From Lentisphaeria bacterium (GTDB taxonomy: Bacteria > Verrucomicrobiota > Lentisphaeria > Victivallales > UBA1829): DNA of 64,000 nucleotides. A program made the position numbers and the translations under genes. Within the stretch, counting starts at the first letter, position 1. The number at the start of each line of letters is the position of its first letter. The notes under the pieces were generated by a model, which was not told where the DNA came from, searched no databases, and saw nothing but the letters and a program-made list of their open reading frames with translations. This document shows positions 33,727 to 42,514 of the stretch, piece by piece. The DNA lies in assembly GCA_017456805.1 (NCBI GenBank), contig JAFTIQ010000007.1, positions 1 to 64,000 on the forward strand, in the 5' to 3' direction.

Positions 33727-36714
33727 ATGAAAAAATATTTTCTTTTATCCGGATTGATTGCTCTTACTGCATGGGCAGCAGATGAAGTAATTCCTGCAGA
33801 TGCCTTGCAAAAATGGAAACATCACAGTGTAGTGTCTGAAATGATTAACGGCAGTTTGCGAGCCCGTGTTCAGACTCTGCCCCGTGGAGCATGGGGACAG
33901 ATCGGGGAATACATCAATGGTTATTCCACCAAACATTTTATTCAGATCAGGCTTGGGGAAATGGAATCATCGATTGTTGCGCCGGGTGCATCGAATGCCA
34001 GCTCAAACGGCGGCAGAATCGGTCAGATCTATACCGGGGTGAATACGTTCCGGGTCCCGCCGCATGCTGCAAAAAGATTTTATCTTGCGTTGACAATGAT
34101 TGGGGACCGCAACGAAAAAGTCGGGCCCTGGATTGATTTTGAGGAAGTCCGCACGACTCTTGACCCGCTGGATGCACCGATCGTTACCCTTCTGGAGGGA
34201 GATGTGATAAAAGTCGGCAGCAGATTGCGGATCACCCTGAAAACGAAAGAAACTTTGGCATTTGATCCGGTCGTCCGGTTCTGTCTTTCTCCCGGATTTG
34301 CGGATTATCAGTTCAATGGACAGGAGAAAATCACCCTGAAGAAAACTGGAAACGGTGTTTATTCTGCTGAGTTGACCGTTGATAAAAACGCCCTGGAGCT
34401 TCCTGATGTCCCCAAGAAAAAATACGATATTCTTGCCTTGACTGTGATCAATGGGAAAAATTGCTATTTTACGATTCCTTATAAAGCAGAAATAAAGACC
34501 GGCAGGGAAGTGGATGTGACCCTTGCAAATTCCGGAAGCCTGCAAGTTCGGGATGACCGGAAATTATGGCTTTCCAGAATCCGGGGAACCAATCTTATCC
34601 GGGGGAAAAAACTCCATCTCATGCCGGCGACAGATTACGGTCTGACAAAGGATGACCGCGACAGTTTTGATTTGACTGACGGCAGGTTGTCTCATCGCGG
34701 CGATGACCGGATCTGGTTCGGAAAAGATGCCTGCGGCTGGTATTTCGGAGATCCTCAGATCTATCTTAAAATGGATCTCGGCTCTGTTCAGCCGGTGGAT
34801 AAACTGGTGATTCGCTGCATGGGCGGAACAACTGGAAATTTCAAATTTCCCGCCCGGTTCAATGTGTTTGTGTCTAAAGATGGAAAAACTTACTATCCGG
34901 CATCAGTACTTCAGAAACTTGCACCTTGTGAAGCAAACCAGAGCGATTGGAAGAACTATTATTATCTTCCCGAAGATGCAAAAATGCCCAATACAAGAAT
35001 GTATCCCTTTGAGTTGGCTGTTCAGGCTGATGCCCGTTACATCATCCTGAATATCATCGGGGAAACCGGTTCTGTGTTTACTGATGAACTGGTCTGCCTG
35101 AAAGCCGAAAGCAAAGGCGCCGCTTACAATCAGGCATATCAGAAAGAGGGAAGAGAAATTCCCATGGAAGGGCTGGTTGTCCGTCCGCGGATCAACGAAC
35201 TGGCAGTGATGCAGGGCTTACCGGCTCCTCAGAGATTCATCATCACCGACATGCGCTCCGGTGAAGATCGCAAGAAATCCGCAGAAATCGTTCTTGAACT
35301 GCCCAAAGGGATGAGTGTGATCGGAACCAAAGGGGAAGCTTTGGATAACGGTGTCACCCGCTATGTGTTCCCGATCAAACGGGCAAATGTCAATGCAACG
35401 TATTCGAGTCCGACACTTTACATCGCTGCGCCGGAAAAGGTTTCCGGAAATGCTGTGATCTATGCCCGTTCCGGCGGAGTCGATCAATTCAAAACGGTTC
35501 TGCCCGTAAAACAGGTGGTTCCGCCGATGCTGAAGCCCTTCAAGCGGCTCCACATCAGTCTCTCCTGGATGGGTGAACAGGATGGCAGAACCTGGCCCGG
35601 ATTCTTTGAACTCTGGGGACGCTTCGGATTCAATACAGTCTCGCTGTTCCCCCGTTACTGGACAACTGCGCCTGCTGTAAAAAGAGGTCAGGAGTATGCC
35701 GAGGCAGCACGGAAAGCCGGATTCAAAACCATCATGAACGATTCCAGTTTTCATGAAATGGCGCGGGGCAAAAAAGCGGGACATGAAATCTATTGTCAAA
35801 TCCCGGGCCGTCCCAATACCATGCATTGTCCGACTTACCGTGGCGAACATTATGCCAAGGAAATGGACCGTGTCCGCCACTGCGTAGTTAACAGTAAGCC
35901 GGATTATGTGTTCTATGACATTGAAACCTATCACTTTGTTCGCAGTTCTGCTCCGGTTTGCACCCGCTGCAAGGAAGCTCTTGCCCGGACAGGCAAAGAT
36001 TTGGATACCCATCTTTTCACCCAGGGAAAAGGGATGATGGCTGACTTGAAAAAGGCGATTGCTCAGGGTGCCCGTGAGGCAGGAATCCCCATGCCTGTGA
36101 TTGGATCCTACAACCGGCAGCCGCTGCATCCTGTTTATGGTGTGGAACTTTGGAACGATACCTATCCATCCTCCCTTGATATGGCACAGCCGAGCCTTTA
36201 TGTTTCCGGACGGGCAGTGGATGTCCATAAGAATATTCGCGGAAATCATAAACTTCTTGGAAATAAGAAGCTGGTTCCCTGGCTGACGACTGGCTGTTAC
36301 GGCGAGTTTGAATCCTATAAAGTGGAACAGATGGTGCTGGAAGCTTTGATGAACGGGGCTTGCGGAGTGACCTATTTCGGATTCTCTGAATTTACCGATT
36401 CCCCGCTGGATTTCTACTATCATGCCAAGGCTCTTGCCGCTGTGAAAGATTATGAAGATTTGATCTATGAAGGCGTGGTGACGGAAATCACCGGATCCAA
36501 TAAGGACATGTTCTATTCCATGCTTGTCCGGGGCGATGAAGCTCTTCTTCTGGTTGGAAATTACAACAATTCCACTCCGGAAACGACCGTTGAACTTCCC
36601 TTCAAACCCGGAATCATCAAAGATCTGCGGGCAGAGAAAAATGATACCGGAGGAAAAATATTCCGCTTTGCGGTCCCCCGCAGTGACATCCGGTTGTTCT
36701 ATTTGAAAAAATAA
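33727..36714 (+). CDS. Large secreted TIM-barrel-like protein, putative glycan-active
   Basis: 995 aa. Signal peptide KKYFLLSGLIALTAWAADE. It has beta-sandwich regions to about residue 280, then a discoidin-like module (MDLGSVQPVDKLVIRCMGG and FPARFNVFVSKDGKTYYPA, about 355-400), then a C-terminal barrel-like catalytic region from about 605 (FKRLHISLSWMG, WGRFGFNTVSLFPRYW, KPDYVFYDIETYHF, ACGVTYFGFSEFTD). The YDIE acidic pair is a candidate catalytic site. No CAZy family is recognised. GGAGAGGATT precedes the ATG; an intrinsic terminator follows. Probably co-transcribed with the MFS transporter. Confidence 0.7.
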   Translation: MKKYFLLSGLIALTAWAADEVIPADALQKWKHHSVVSEMINGSLRARVQTLPRGAWGQIGEYINGYSTKHFIQIRLGEMESSIVAPGASNASSNGGRIGQIYTGVNTFRVPPHAAKRFYLALTMIGDRNEKVGPWIDFEEVRTTLDPLDAPIVTLLEGDVIKVGSRLRITLKTKETLAFDPVVRFCLSPGFADYQFNGQEKITLKKTGNGVYSAELTVDKNALELPDVPKKKYDILALTVINGKNCYFTIPYKAEIKTGREVDVTLANSGSLQVRDDRKLWLSRIRGTNLIRGKKLHLMPATDYGLTKDDRDSFDLTDGRLSHRGDDRIWFGKDACGWYFGDPQIYLKMDLGSVQPVDKLVIRCMGGTTGNFKFPARFNVFVSKDGKTYYPASVLQKLAPCEANQSDWKNYYYLPEDAKMPNTRMYPFELAVQADARYIILNIIGETGSVFTDELVCLKAESKGAAYNQAYQKEGREIPMEGLVVRPRINELAVMQGLPAPQRFIITDMRSGEDRKKSAEIVLELPKGMSVIGTKGEALDNGVTRYVFPIKRANVNATYSSPTLYIAAPEKVSGNAVIYARSGGVDQFKTVLPVKQVVPPMLKPFKRLHISLSWMGEQDGRTWPGFFELWGRFGFNTVSLFPRYWTTAPAVKRGQEYAEAARKAGFKTIMNDSSFHEMARGKKAGHEIYCQIPGRPNTMHCPTYRGEHYAKEMDRVRHCVVNSKPDYVFYDIETYHFVRSSAPVCTRCKEALARTGKDLDTHLFTQGKGMMADLKKAIAQGAREAGIPMPVIGSYNRQPLHPVYGVELWNDTYPSSLDMAQPSLYVSGRAVDVHKNIRGNHKLLGNKKLVPWLTTGCYGEFESYKVEQMVLEALMNGACGVTYFGFSEFTDSPLDFYYHAKALAAVKDYEDLIYEGVVTEITGSNKDMFYSMLVRGDEALLLVGNYNNSTPETTVELPFKPGIIKDLRAEKNDTGGKIFRFAVPRSDIRLFYLKK

Positions 36715-36736
36715 TTCTGATATTTCAGGATCAATA

Positions 36737-36776
36737 AAAAAGCCGACATCGTTTTCCGATGCCGGCTTTTGCTTTT
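36737..36776 (+). terminator. Intrinsic terminator
   Basis: Stem AGCCGACATCG (36741-36751) with CGATGCCGGCT (36757-36767), one wobble pair, followed by TTTTGCTTTTT. A run of A on the other side makes it potentially bidirectional, serving the convergent isomerase gene as well. Confidence 0.85.
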
Positions 36777-36790
36777 TCTGAAGCAGAGCG

Positions 36791-37648
36791 TCAGAGAGAT
36801 TTGAGGATCTTCACTGTTTTTTCTGCCAGAGGAATATCGGGGAGAACCATATCGGGCAGCCGGGAGAAGGGGATCATCTCAGCGGTGAACGGTCCTTTGT
36901 AACCGATTTTGTCAAATTCTGCGAAGACAGCTTTGAAGTCAACGATACCGACGGAGAGATCATCTCCGAAGCCATGGAGGACACCGCCTGCATCTTCTTC
37001 TTCAAAGTTCTTGACATGGACTGCTTTGATCCGGTTGCCGAGCAGTTCCGGGAAATCCTGAGGACGTCCGGTCAGACAGCAGTTGCCGGTGTCGAAGTAC
37101 ATTCCGATATATTCAGAATCGAACTGGTCAAGGAAAAGTTTCCATTCCATGGGAGAAATAAGGAAGCGGTTCCAGACGTTTTCCAATGCAAGATTGACCT
37201 TGAGAGCTTCTGCGGTGGGAATCAGTTCTTTAACAGACTTTGTGACAGAATCCCAGACGGTTTTGTAGCTCCAGACCGCATGAGAGGGATCCCACGCGAC
37301 ACGGGTTGCGCCGGGAACCACCAGGACGGATTCTGCACCGATCCAGGAAGCAATTGTCAGATAACGCTTGACATTTTCAACTGCTGCGGTACGCTCTTTT
37401 TCGTCGCCTGTACCGAGACCGCATCCCCAGCCGGAACCGGTTGCAACTGAGCGCAATCCGATGTTCTTGGATTTTGCATAAGCTGCGATCTTTTCACATT
37501 CTTCTTTTGTGATATCATCCTTGAGACATTCGCCGATGGTCAGTTCGACGCCGTCGAGACCCTGTTCAGCAGCCCAATCGATGAATTCATAGGGAGTTTT
37601 CTGTCCATCGAAACCGCCGAACACCCAATAGTTCAATGCTTTATACAT
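36791..37648 (-). CDS. Sugar phosphate isomerase/epimerase family TIM-barrel protein
   Basis: 285 aa of the xylose-isomerase-like superfamily, close to D-tagatose/D-psicose 3-epimerases and hexulose-6-phosphate isomerases. Metal-site elements: DGVELTIGE, VNLALENVWN (Glu), IGMYFDTGNCC (Asp), IKAVHVKNF (His) and GPFTAEMIP (Glu). GAGGTG precedes the ATG. It is 8 bp after the Gfo/Idh gene, a common pairing in sugar or inositol catabolism. Substrate unknown. Confidence 0.87.
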   Translation of the reverse strand: MYKALNYWVFGGFDGQKTPYEFIDWAAEQGLDGVELTIGECLKDDITKEECEKIAAYAKSKNIGLRSVATGSGWGCGLGTGDEKERTAAVENVKRYLTIASWIGAESVLVVPGATRVAWDPSHAVWSYKTVWDSVTKSVKELIPTAEALKVNLALENVWNRFLISPMEWKLFLDQFDSEYIGMYFDTGNCCLTGRPQDFPELLGNRIKAVHVKNFEEEDAGGVLHGFGDDLSVGIVDFKAVFAEFDKIGYKGPFTAEMIPFSRLPDMVLPDIPLAEKTVKILKSL

Positions 37649-37656
37649 GATTCACC

Positions 37657-38712
37657 TCAATATTCAACTGTGACTTTCTGATTAGTCTTGCAGGATTTTT
37701 CTTCTGCCATAACGACTTTGAAAGCATCGAGCACAGACTGGAAGTTCTGGTAGCGATCCGGGTTGACATTCTTTTCGACACATTCAACGAAGTATGCCAG
37801 TTCCTGATGCCATCCGGTGGGAAGGTTTCCGACTTCGATAACCGGGGTTTCCACATGTTTATCGGTCCAGTAGATCTTGTATCCTTCGGACATGAAACGG
37901 ATCGTTGCTTTTTCACAGATGATCTGGAAAGACATTTCAAAGGGAACGTCATAAGCACCGGTCCACCCGCCTGTTGCTGTGACCAGCGGTCCGTCGGCAC
38001 CGTAATCGTAGGTGGTAACCAGATGGTCGATTGCACCGTCAGAAGAGTAAACAGATCTTCCGAAAGAAGAAACTGCCTGGGGGCGTCCCAGCAGATAGGT
38101 GATGAAGTCGGTATCATGAAGATGCATGTCAAGGAGAGCTCCTCCTGCACGTTTTCCATCCATGAACCAGTTTTCCCAAGCACCGGAGAAACTGACATCG
38201 CGGGAGAGACGGCGGAAATCAACGATCATTGCCTTGCCGAATTCGCCAGCATGGAATCTGCTGTAGAAATCATTATATTCGGGCCATGCACGGACGCACA
38301 TACCGATATTGATGAATCCTTTGGCTTCTTTAACTGCTGCTTCGATTTCCTTTGCATCTTCCAGAGAACGGCAAAGGGGTTTTTCGGAAAACAGGTGCTT
38401 TCCGGCTTTGAGTGCCGCAACCATATAATCTTTATGATACGGCGTGGGAACACAAATATCAACGACATCCACATTGGGGTCATTGATCAGATCAAAACCG
38501 TTTTCATAAGTTGTGACACCTGTCAAATCCAGCGGAATTGTATTGTCATCATTTCCGATGTTTCCGTTAACAGCGGAAATATCGCCTTTCCGTTTTGCAG
38601 GATCAACGTCTGCCAAAGCAACGATTTCTGCGTTGGGGAGGCTTCTGTAAATCCGGAAGTGGGTGCTTCCCATGAAGCCCAGCCCGATAAGACCGATTCT
38701 GACTTTTGCCAT
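37657..38712 (-). CDS. Gfo/Idh/MocA family oxidoreductase
   Basis: 351-aa NAD(P)-dependent sugar dehydrogenase-like protein. Rossmann motif IGLIGLGFMGSTHF, VDICVPTPYHKD, the family EKP lysine (LFSEKPLCRS), and the C-terminal domain with GGALLDMHLHDTDFI (Asp and His at the substrate pocket). AAGGAG precedes the ATG. It is first in an operon with the isomerase; both probably act on the same ketose, inositol or glycoside. A promoter and an overlapping inverted repeat lie upstream. Confidence 0.93.
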   Translation of the reverse strand: MAKVRIGLIGLGFMGSTHFRIYRSLPNAEIVALADVDPAKRKGDISAVNGNIGNDDNTIPLDLTGVTTYENGFDLINDPNVDVVDICVPTPYHKDYMVAALKAGKHLFSEKPLCRSLEDAKEIEAAVKEAKGFINIGMCVRAWPEYNDFYSRFHAGEFGKAMIVDFRRLSRDVSFSGAWENWFMDGKRAGGALLDMHLHDTDFITYLLGRPQAVSSFGRSVYSSDGAIDHLVTTYDYGADGPLVTATGGWTGAYDVPFEMSFQIICEKATIRFMSEGYKIYWTDKHVETPVIEVGNLPTGWHQELAYFVECVEKNVNPDRYQNFQSVLDAFKVVMAEEKSCKTNQKVTVEY

Positions 38713-38765
38713 GTTTCATTCTCCTTCTCTGATTAGGGTTGAATCGAAAACTTTGTTCTGTCGTA

Positions 38766-38794
38766 ATTATACAACCATTTAACAGAAAATCCAA
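38766..38794 (-). promoter_or_regulatory. Promoter of the Gfo/Idh operon
   Basis: Minus strand: TTGGAT (38789-38794), 17 bp, TATAAT (38766-38771) followed by TACG. The -35 lies inside the inverted repeat at 38783-38826. Confidence 0.6.
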
Positions 38795-38826
38795 TAGATT
38801 TTTACGCAAAATATTGGATTTTTCTG
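38783..38826. promoter_or_regulatory. Inverted repeat overlapping the Gfo/Idh -35
   Basis: Arms CAGAAAATCCAATA (38783-38796) and TATTGGATTTTTCTG (38812-38826), complementary except for one extra T, with a 15-bp spacer. It may be a repressor site, or a terminator for the upstream transporter gene that ends at 38878. TTTTCTGCAA is repeated nearby. Confidence 0.5.
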
Positions 38827-38877
38827 CAAAAGTTTATTGTTTTCTGCAATCCCTTGGCAGAAAAAGAGATTTTTTCC

Positions 38878-40236
38878 TCACTGGAAAAAGGTAATGATCC
38901 CGCTCAGCCAAATTGCAAAAATAATGAGCGGCAGAAAATATTTTGCGTAGGGAAGAACATATTTCGAGAAACGAAGCCCGCTGCCGGTATTGATTTCAGC
39001 CAGACATTTTTCTTCTCCCCATCCGGAAGAATACATACAGAAAATGGTCAGGTAAAGAGCTCCCAGCGGCAGAAGATTCTGGCTGACAATAAAATCTTCC
39101 AGATCCAGAATACTTTTCCCGTTCAACTGAATGTGTTTCCAGATGTTGAACCCGAAAACACAGGGCAGGGAGAGAATTGAAAGTACAATTCCGAAAATTG
39201 ATGCCGATTTCTTTCTTGACCAGTGATATTCATCCATTCCAAAGGCAACCAGATTTTCAAACACAGCAATCAGAGTGGAAAGAGCCGCAACAAAAAGAAA
39301 TGCAAAAAAGAGGGATCCCCAGAAAAAGGAAAGTGACATTTCCCGGAAAACATTCGGAAGCGTGATAAAGATCAGAGAGGGACCGGCATCCGGCTGGACT
39401 TTGAACGCATAGCAGGCAGGGAAAATGATAAATCCTGCACAAATTGCAACCAGAGTATCCAATCCGATGATCCAGCAGCCTTCCGCAGCAAGTGTTTTTT
39501 CTTTGCTGGTATAACTTCCGCAGATCGCAATACTGCCGATCCCGAGACTCAGCGTGAAAAATGCCTGCGTCATCGCATCATAAAGTGTCCCCCAGGGATT
39601 GTTGATAAAATTATTCAGATTCGGTTTCAGGAAAAAGCTGACACCTTCTCCTGCTCCGGGCAGGGTGTTGACTTTTACAATCAGAATGACAAGGAGCAGC
39701 AACAAGCCAAGCATCATGAATTTAATGCTTTTTTCAATACATTTCTGCACACCGCCAGCGCAAATCAGGATCGTTACGAGCAGAGAGATCGCAAGATACA
39801 GGATCTGTTCTCCGGGTGCAGCAAGAAGATCGCTGAAGAAAACTTTATCCATAACAGTTTCATTGCCGCACATGAAATTGCACATGTAAGCAAACAGCCA
39901 GCCGGTAACAACACTGTAAAACATCAGAAGAATCATATTTCCGGCGAAGAAGACAAATGCCGGAACTTCCCATTTGAATTTGCTGACTTTAGACTTCAAG
40001 TTCCTGAATGCTCCCGGGAAAGTGCTCCGTCCGGCACGTCCCAGCGACAGTTCAAAAAGAAGGATCGGGAACCCCATGAGGGCAAGACAAAGCAGATAGA
40101 GAATGACAAAAAAGCCCCCGCCGTTTTTGCCGACGATATATGGGAATCTCCAGATATTGCCCAAGCCGATCGCACAGCCGGCAGTTAATAAAATAAAACC
40201 AAGACGCGATGCCAATTGTTCCCGTTGTTGAGACAT
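38878..40236 (-). CDS. Sodium-dependent transporter, NSS (SNF) family
   Basis: 452 aa with about 11-12 helices. The sodium/substrate site of helix 1 is clear (LTAGCAIGLGNIWRFPYIVG), with GGGFFVILYLLCL next. LeuT-like symporters move amino acids or related compounds with Na+. AAGGA precedes the ATG. It is third in an operon with a NahK-like kinase and a HAD phosphatase, an odd pairing for an amino-acid symporter. Confidence 0.93.
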   Translation of the reverse strand: MSQQREQLASRLGFILLTAGCAIGLGNIWRFPYIVGKNGGGFFVILYLLCLALMGFPILLFELSLGRAGRSTFPGAFRNLKSKVSKFKWEVPAFVFFAGNMILLMFYSVVTGWLFAYMCNFMCGNETVMDKVFFSDLLAAPGEQILYLAISLLVTILICAGGVQKCIEKSIKFMMLGLLLLLVILIVKVNTLPGAGEGVSFFLKPNLNNFINNPWGTLYDAMTQAFFTLSLGIGSIAICGSYTSKEKTLAAEGCWIIGLDTLVAICAGFIIFPACYAFKVQPDAGPSLIFITLPNVFREMSLSFFWGSLFFAFLFVAALSTLIAVFENLVAFGMDEYHWSRKKSASIFGIVLSILSLPCVFGFNIWKHIQLNGKSILDLEDFIVSQNLLPLGALYLTIFCMYSSGWGEEKCLAEINTGSGLRFSKYVLPYAKYFLPLIIFAIWLSGIITFFQ

Positions 40237-40260
40237 GGTGTATATCCTTTGTATTATATG

Positions 40261-41097
40261 TTAAGAAAGTTTCTGTACAATATATTGAGGGCGGTAAGAC
40301 TCATCGAAGTCTTTGATATCCTCCTCTTTCGAGAGTCCGGTCAGGACAAGACAGGACGGGATCCCTGCAAGATTAGCTCCCCGGATATCACTGTTCAGCC
40401 AATCGCCGACAGCCAAAGCATTTTCCGGTTTTACCTGCACTTCAGCAAGGCGTTCCTTTACTTCTTCGTAAACTTCCGGATAGGGTTTGCCGAAATGGAT
40501 CCGTTCTTTATCGATTCCGCGTTTTTTGAGCAGCGCGATGATCAGCTCCATTTGACCATTGGAACAGATTGTCACGCCTGAAGGCATGGGATTGAGCATA
40601 TCGGGGTTTGTTACGATGAAAGGCTTTTCCGGGAATTTCAGAAAGAAATTCAGAATGGCGGTCATAACCACATGCCAATCATAAGGTCCGGCATTATGCA
40701 GGACACCATCACACTCCATGATTTTCTGCGGATCTTTTTCATATTCGATCACTCCCGGCACTTCCGGAGATCTTCCCACCAGAAAATAGCGGAGAGCCTT
40801 TCCGGTTTTATTGATTTTTTTGAAATACTTCGGAACGGGGTCTGCACTGGAGATCACTTCCTCCGGTTCTGCGGGGATTCCGGCATTGGTCAACCGTTCA
40901 GCGATTTCTTCATGAGTCTGAGCGCAGTTGTTTGTCAGGAAGAAATAGGGAACGTGATCTTTTTTAAGGGTTTTCAGGAATTCTGGAGCTCCCGGAATGG
41001 GCGTTTTTGCCAGAAGGACAGTCCCATCGATATCAAACAAAAATGCCCGGAACTTTTGCGGGGCATTTTTATAAAGCTCTGAAAGAGTTGGTTTCAT
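40261..41097 (-). CDS. HAD-IIA family sugar phosphatase
   Basis: 278 aa. Class IIA HAD hydrolase (NagD/phosphoglycolate phosphatase-like). Nucleophile motif FLFDIDGTVLLA near residue 19, FFLTNNCAQT motif II, a long C2 cap, and the C-terminal GKPYPEVYEEV with VGDWLNSDIRGA (motif IV acidic residues). It hydrolyses small phosphomonoesters, perhaps a sugar phosphate made in the same pathway. ATG at 41097; the longer frame overlaps the kinase gene upstream. Middle gene of a three-gene operon. Confidence 0.9.
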   Translation of the reverse strand: MKPTLSELYKNAPQKFRAFLFDIDGTVLLAKTPIPGAPEFLKTLKKDHVPYFFLTNNCAQTHEEIAERLTNAGIPAEPEEVISSADPVPKYFKKINKTGKALRYFLVGRSPEVPGVIEYEKDPQKIMECDGVLHNAGPYDWHVVMTAILNFFLKFPEKPFIVTNPDMLNPMPSGVTICSNGQMELIIALLKKRGIDKERIHFGKPYPEVYEEVKERLAEVQVKPENALAVGDWLNSDIRGANLAGIPSCLVLTGLSKEEDIKDFDESYRPQYIVQKLS

Positions 41098-41117
41098 CGT
41101 ATAAAATCTCTTAGTTT

Positions 41118-42203
41118 TCAACGGGACATCTGCGCGAGGGTTTCCTCTTTTTCCATAAGGTCCATAACCAGCTTGAACTGGGTCCTGCAACGGTCGAGGT
41201 TATGTTCCGGACGGCTGATTTTGAAGTAATTATCGCCATCGATATAATCGGTAAGGAAACGCAATCCGGTTTCAAAAGTGATGAGCTGGGAAGCAAAGGG
41301 CATCAGCTCCACTTCTTTTTCTGTAAGGCAGCCTTTGCAACCATCGAGGAAGCCGCGGGTGAGGGATTCATAAATATCGAGTCTGCAGTAAACTCTTGCC
41401 AGATCCGGCTCATCTTCCGGGGCAGGGGAGACACTTGAGCGGACCAGGTCCCCGAAATCATAGAGTCCGGATCCGGGCATAACCGTATCAAGGTCGATCA
41501 CGCAAATTGCTTCGCCGGTTTCATCATCCAGCATTACGTTGTTCAATTTTGTATCGTTGTGGCAGATTCGTTCAGGGATCCCGCCGTTTGCGAGCAGATC
41601 TGTAATGATGGAACATTTGCTGCGGAATGATTCGATGAACGCGATTTCTTCTTTGACTGCGGCTGCTCTGTTCCGGGGATCTTTTGTCAGGATTTCATCA
41701 AAAGTGACAAGACGGCTTGGGGTGTTATGGAAATTCGGGATCGTATCGAAGAGCCGTTCGCCTTTGATATCGGCGAGCTGCTGCTGAAAGGTCCCGAAGG
41801 CATGAGCTGCCTGATATGCGTGTTCGGTACATTCCATTACGTCATAAGTTCTTGCCCGTTCGATGAAAAGGTAGCATCTCCAGTAGTTGCCATCTTCTGT
41901 TTTATGATAAAATTTTCCGTCAAGAGTCGGCACAAGAGTCATGACCCGCCGGGAGGCATCGTTCTGACCATGGAGTTTCTCTCTGATATGCCGGATCACC
42001 CGGGAGACATTGCTCATGAGTTCTTCGGGTTTCCGGAAAACGTGATGGTTGATTCTCTGAAAGATATAGCGCACCTGGATTCCTGCCTGATTGAACACTC
42101 CGAAACAGGTGTCGTTGATATGTCCGGTTTTTCTTGTTTCTGCCCACAGATAATTTCCGTAAATATCAAAATGAGATGCAATTTCTCTGAGTTTTGCCTG
42201 CAT
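41118..42203 (-). CDS. NahK-like N-acetylhexosamine/sugar 1-kinase (APH fold)
   Basis: 361-aa aminoglycoside-phosphotransferase-fold kinase. The catalytic loop RICHNDTKLNNVMLDD (His-x-Asp and the metal Asn) and the metal Asp in VIDLDTVMPG are intact; TGHINDT near residue 27 is the nucleotide loop. It resembles the NahK/LnpB family, which phosphorylates GlcNAc or GalNAc at C1; this is a family inference, not shown. A paralogue of similar length sits at 60303. AAAGGA precedes the ATG. Leads the operon with a HAD phosphatase and a Na+ symporter. Confidence 0.85.
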   Translation of the reverse strand: MQAKLREIASHFDIYGNYLWAETRKTGHINDTCFGVFNQAGIQVRYIFQRINHHVFRKPEELMSNVSRVIRHIREKLHGQNDASRRVMTLVPTLDGKFYHKTEDGNYWRCYLFIERARTYDVMECTEHAYQAAHAFGTFQQQLADIKGERLFDTIPNFHNTPSRLVTFDEILTKDPRNRAAAVKEEIAFIESFRSKCSIITDLLANGGIPERICHNDTKLNNVMLDDETGEAICVIDLDTVMPGSGLYDFGDLVRSSVSPAPEDEPDLARVYCRLDIYESLTRGFLDGCKGCLTEKEVELMPFASQLITFETGLRFLTDYIDGDNYFKISRPEHNLDRCRTQFKLVMDLMEKEETLAQMSR

Positions 42204-42312
42204 AATCTATCCTTTCATTGGGATTCGATTGATTTTTCCTGTTTTGCTTTTCTCTGAAAACAGATTTTAGAGCTTTAAATATATCAGATTAAAAGCAAAA
42301 TATCATTCGGAT

Positions 42313-42340
42313 AATATACACTTTTTTTCCGGATATGCAA
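42313..42340 (-). promoter_or_regulatory. Possible promoter of the NahK-like/HAD/NSS operon
   Basis: Minus strand: TTGCAT (42335-42340), 16 bp, TATATT (42313-42318) followed by ATCC. Confidence 0.35.
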
Positions 42341-42425
42341 ACAGTTTTTATAATATTTTCTCGACAGGGGACTATTTTGTCTGTTTTGTCAAATAAAAAA
42401 GAGAAGGTTTTATGATGTAAAAGAC

Positions 42426-42454
42426 TTGAAAGTGTTCATTACAGGCTGTAAATT
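42426..42454 (+). promoter_or_regulatory. Probable promoter of the MFS gene
   Basis: TTGAAA (42426-42431), 17 bp, TAAATT (42449-42454) followed by ACCG, identical over ten bases to the dapB -10 region. Confidence 0.5.
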
Positions 42455-42514
42455 ACCGATTAATTATTAAGAAGGAGGAAAACAGTCCGCAGCATAGGAT
42501 TGTTGAAAGAGATT

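Larger units (their letters stand above)
42204..42514. other. Divergent intergenic region, kinase / MFS
   Basis: About 310 bp. It holds promoter candidates in both directions and an isolated strong ribosome-binding-like AAGGAGG at 42473-42479 with no ATG, GTG or TTG within 12 bp, which is unexplained. I see no gene. Confidence 0.6.
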
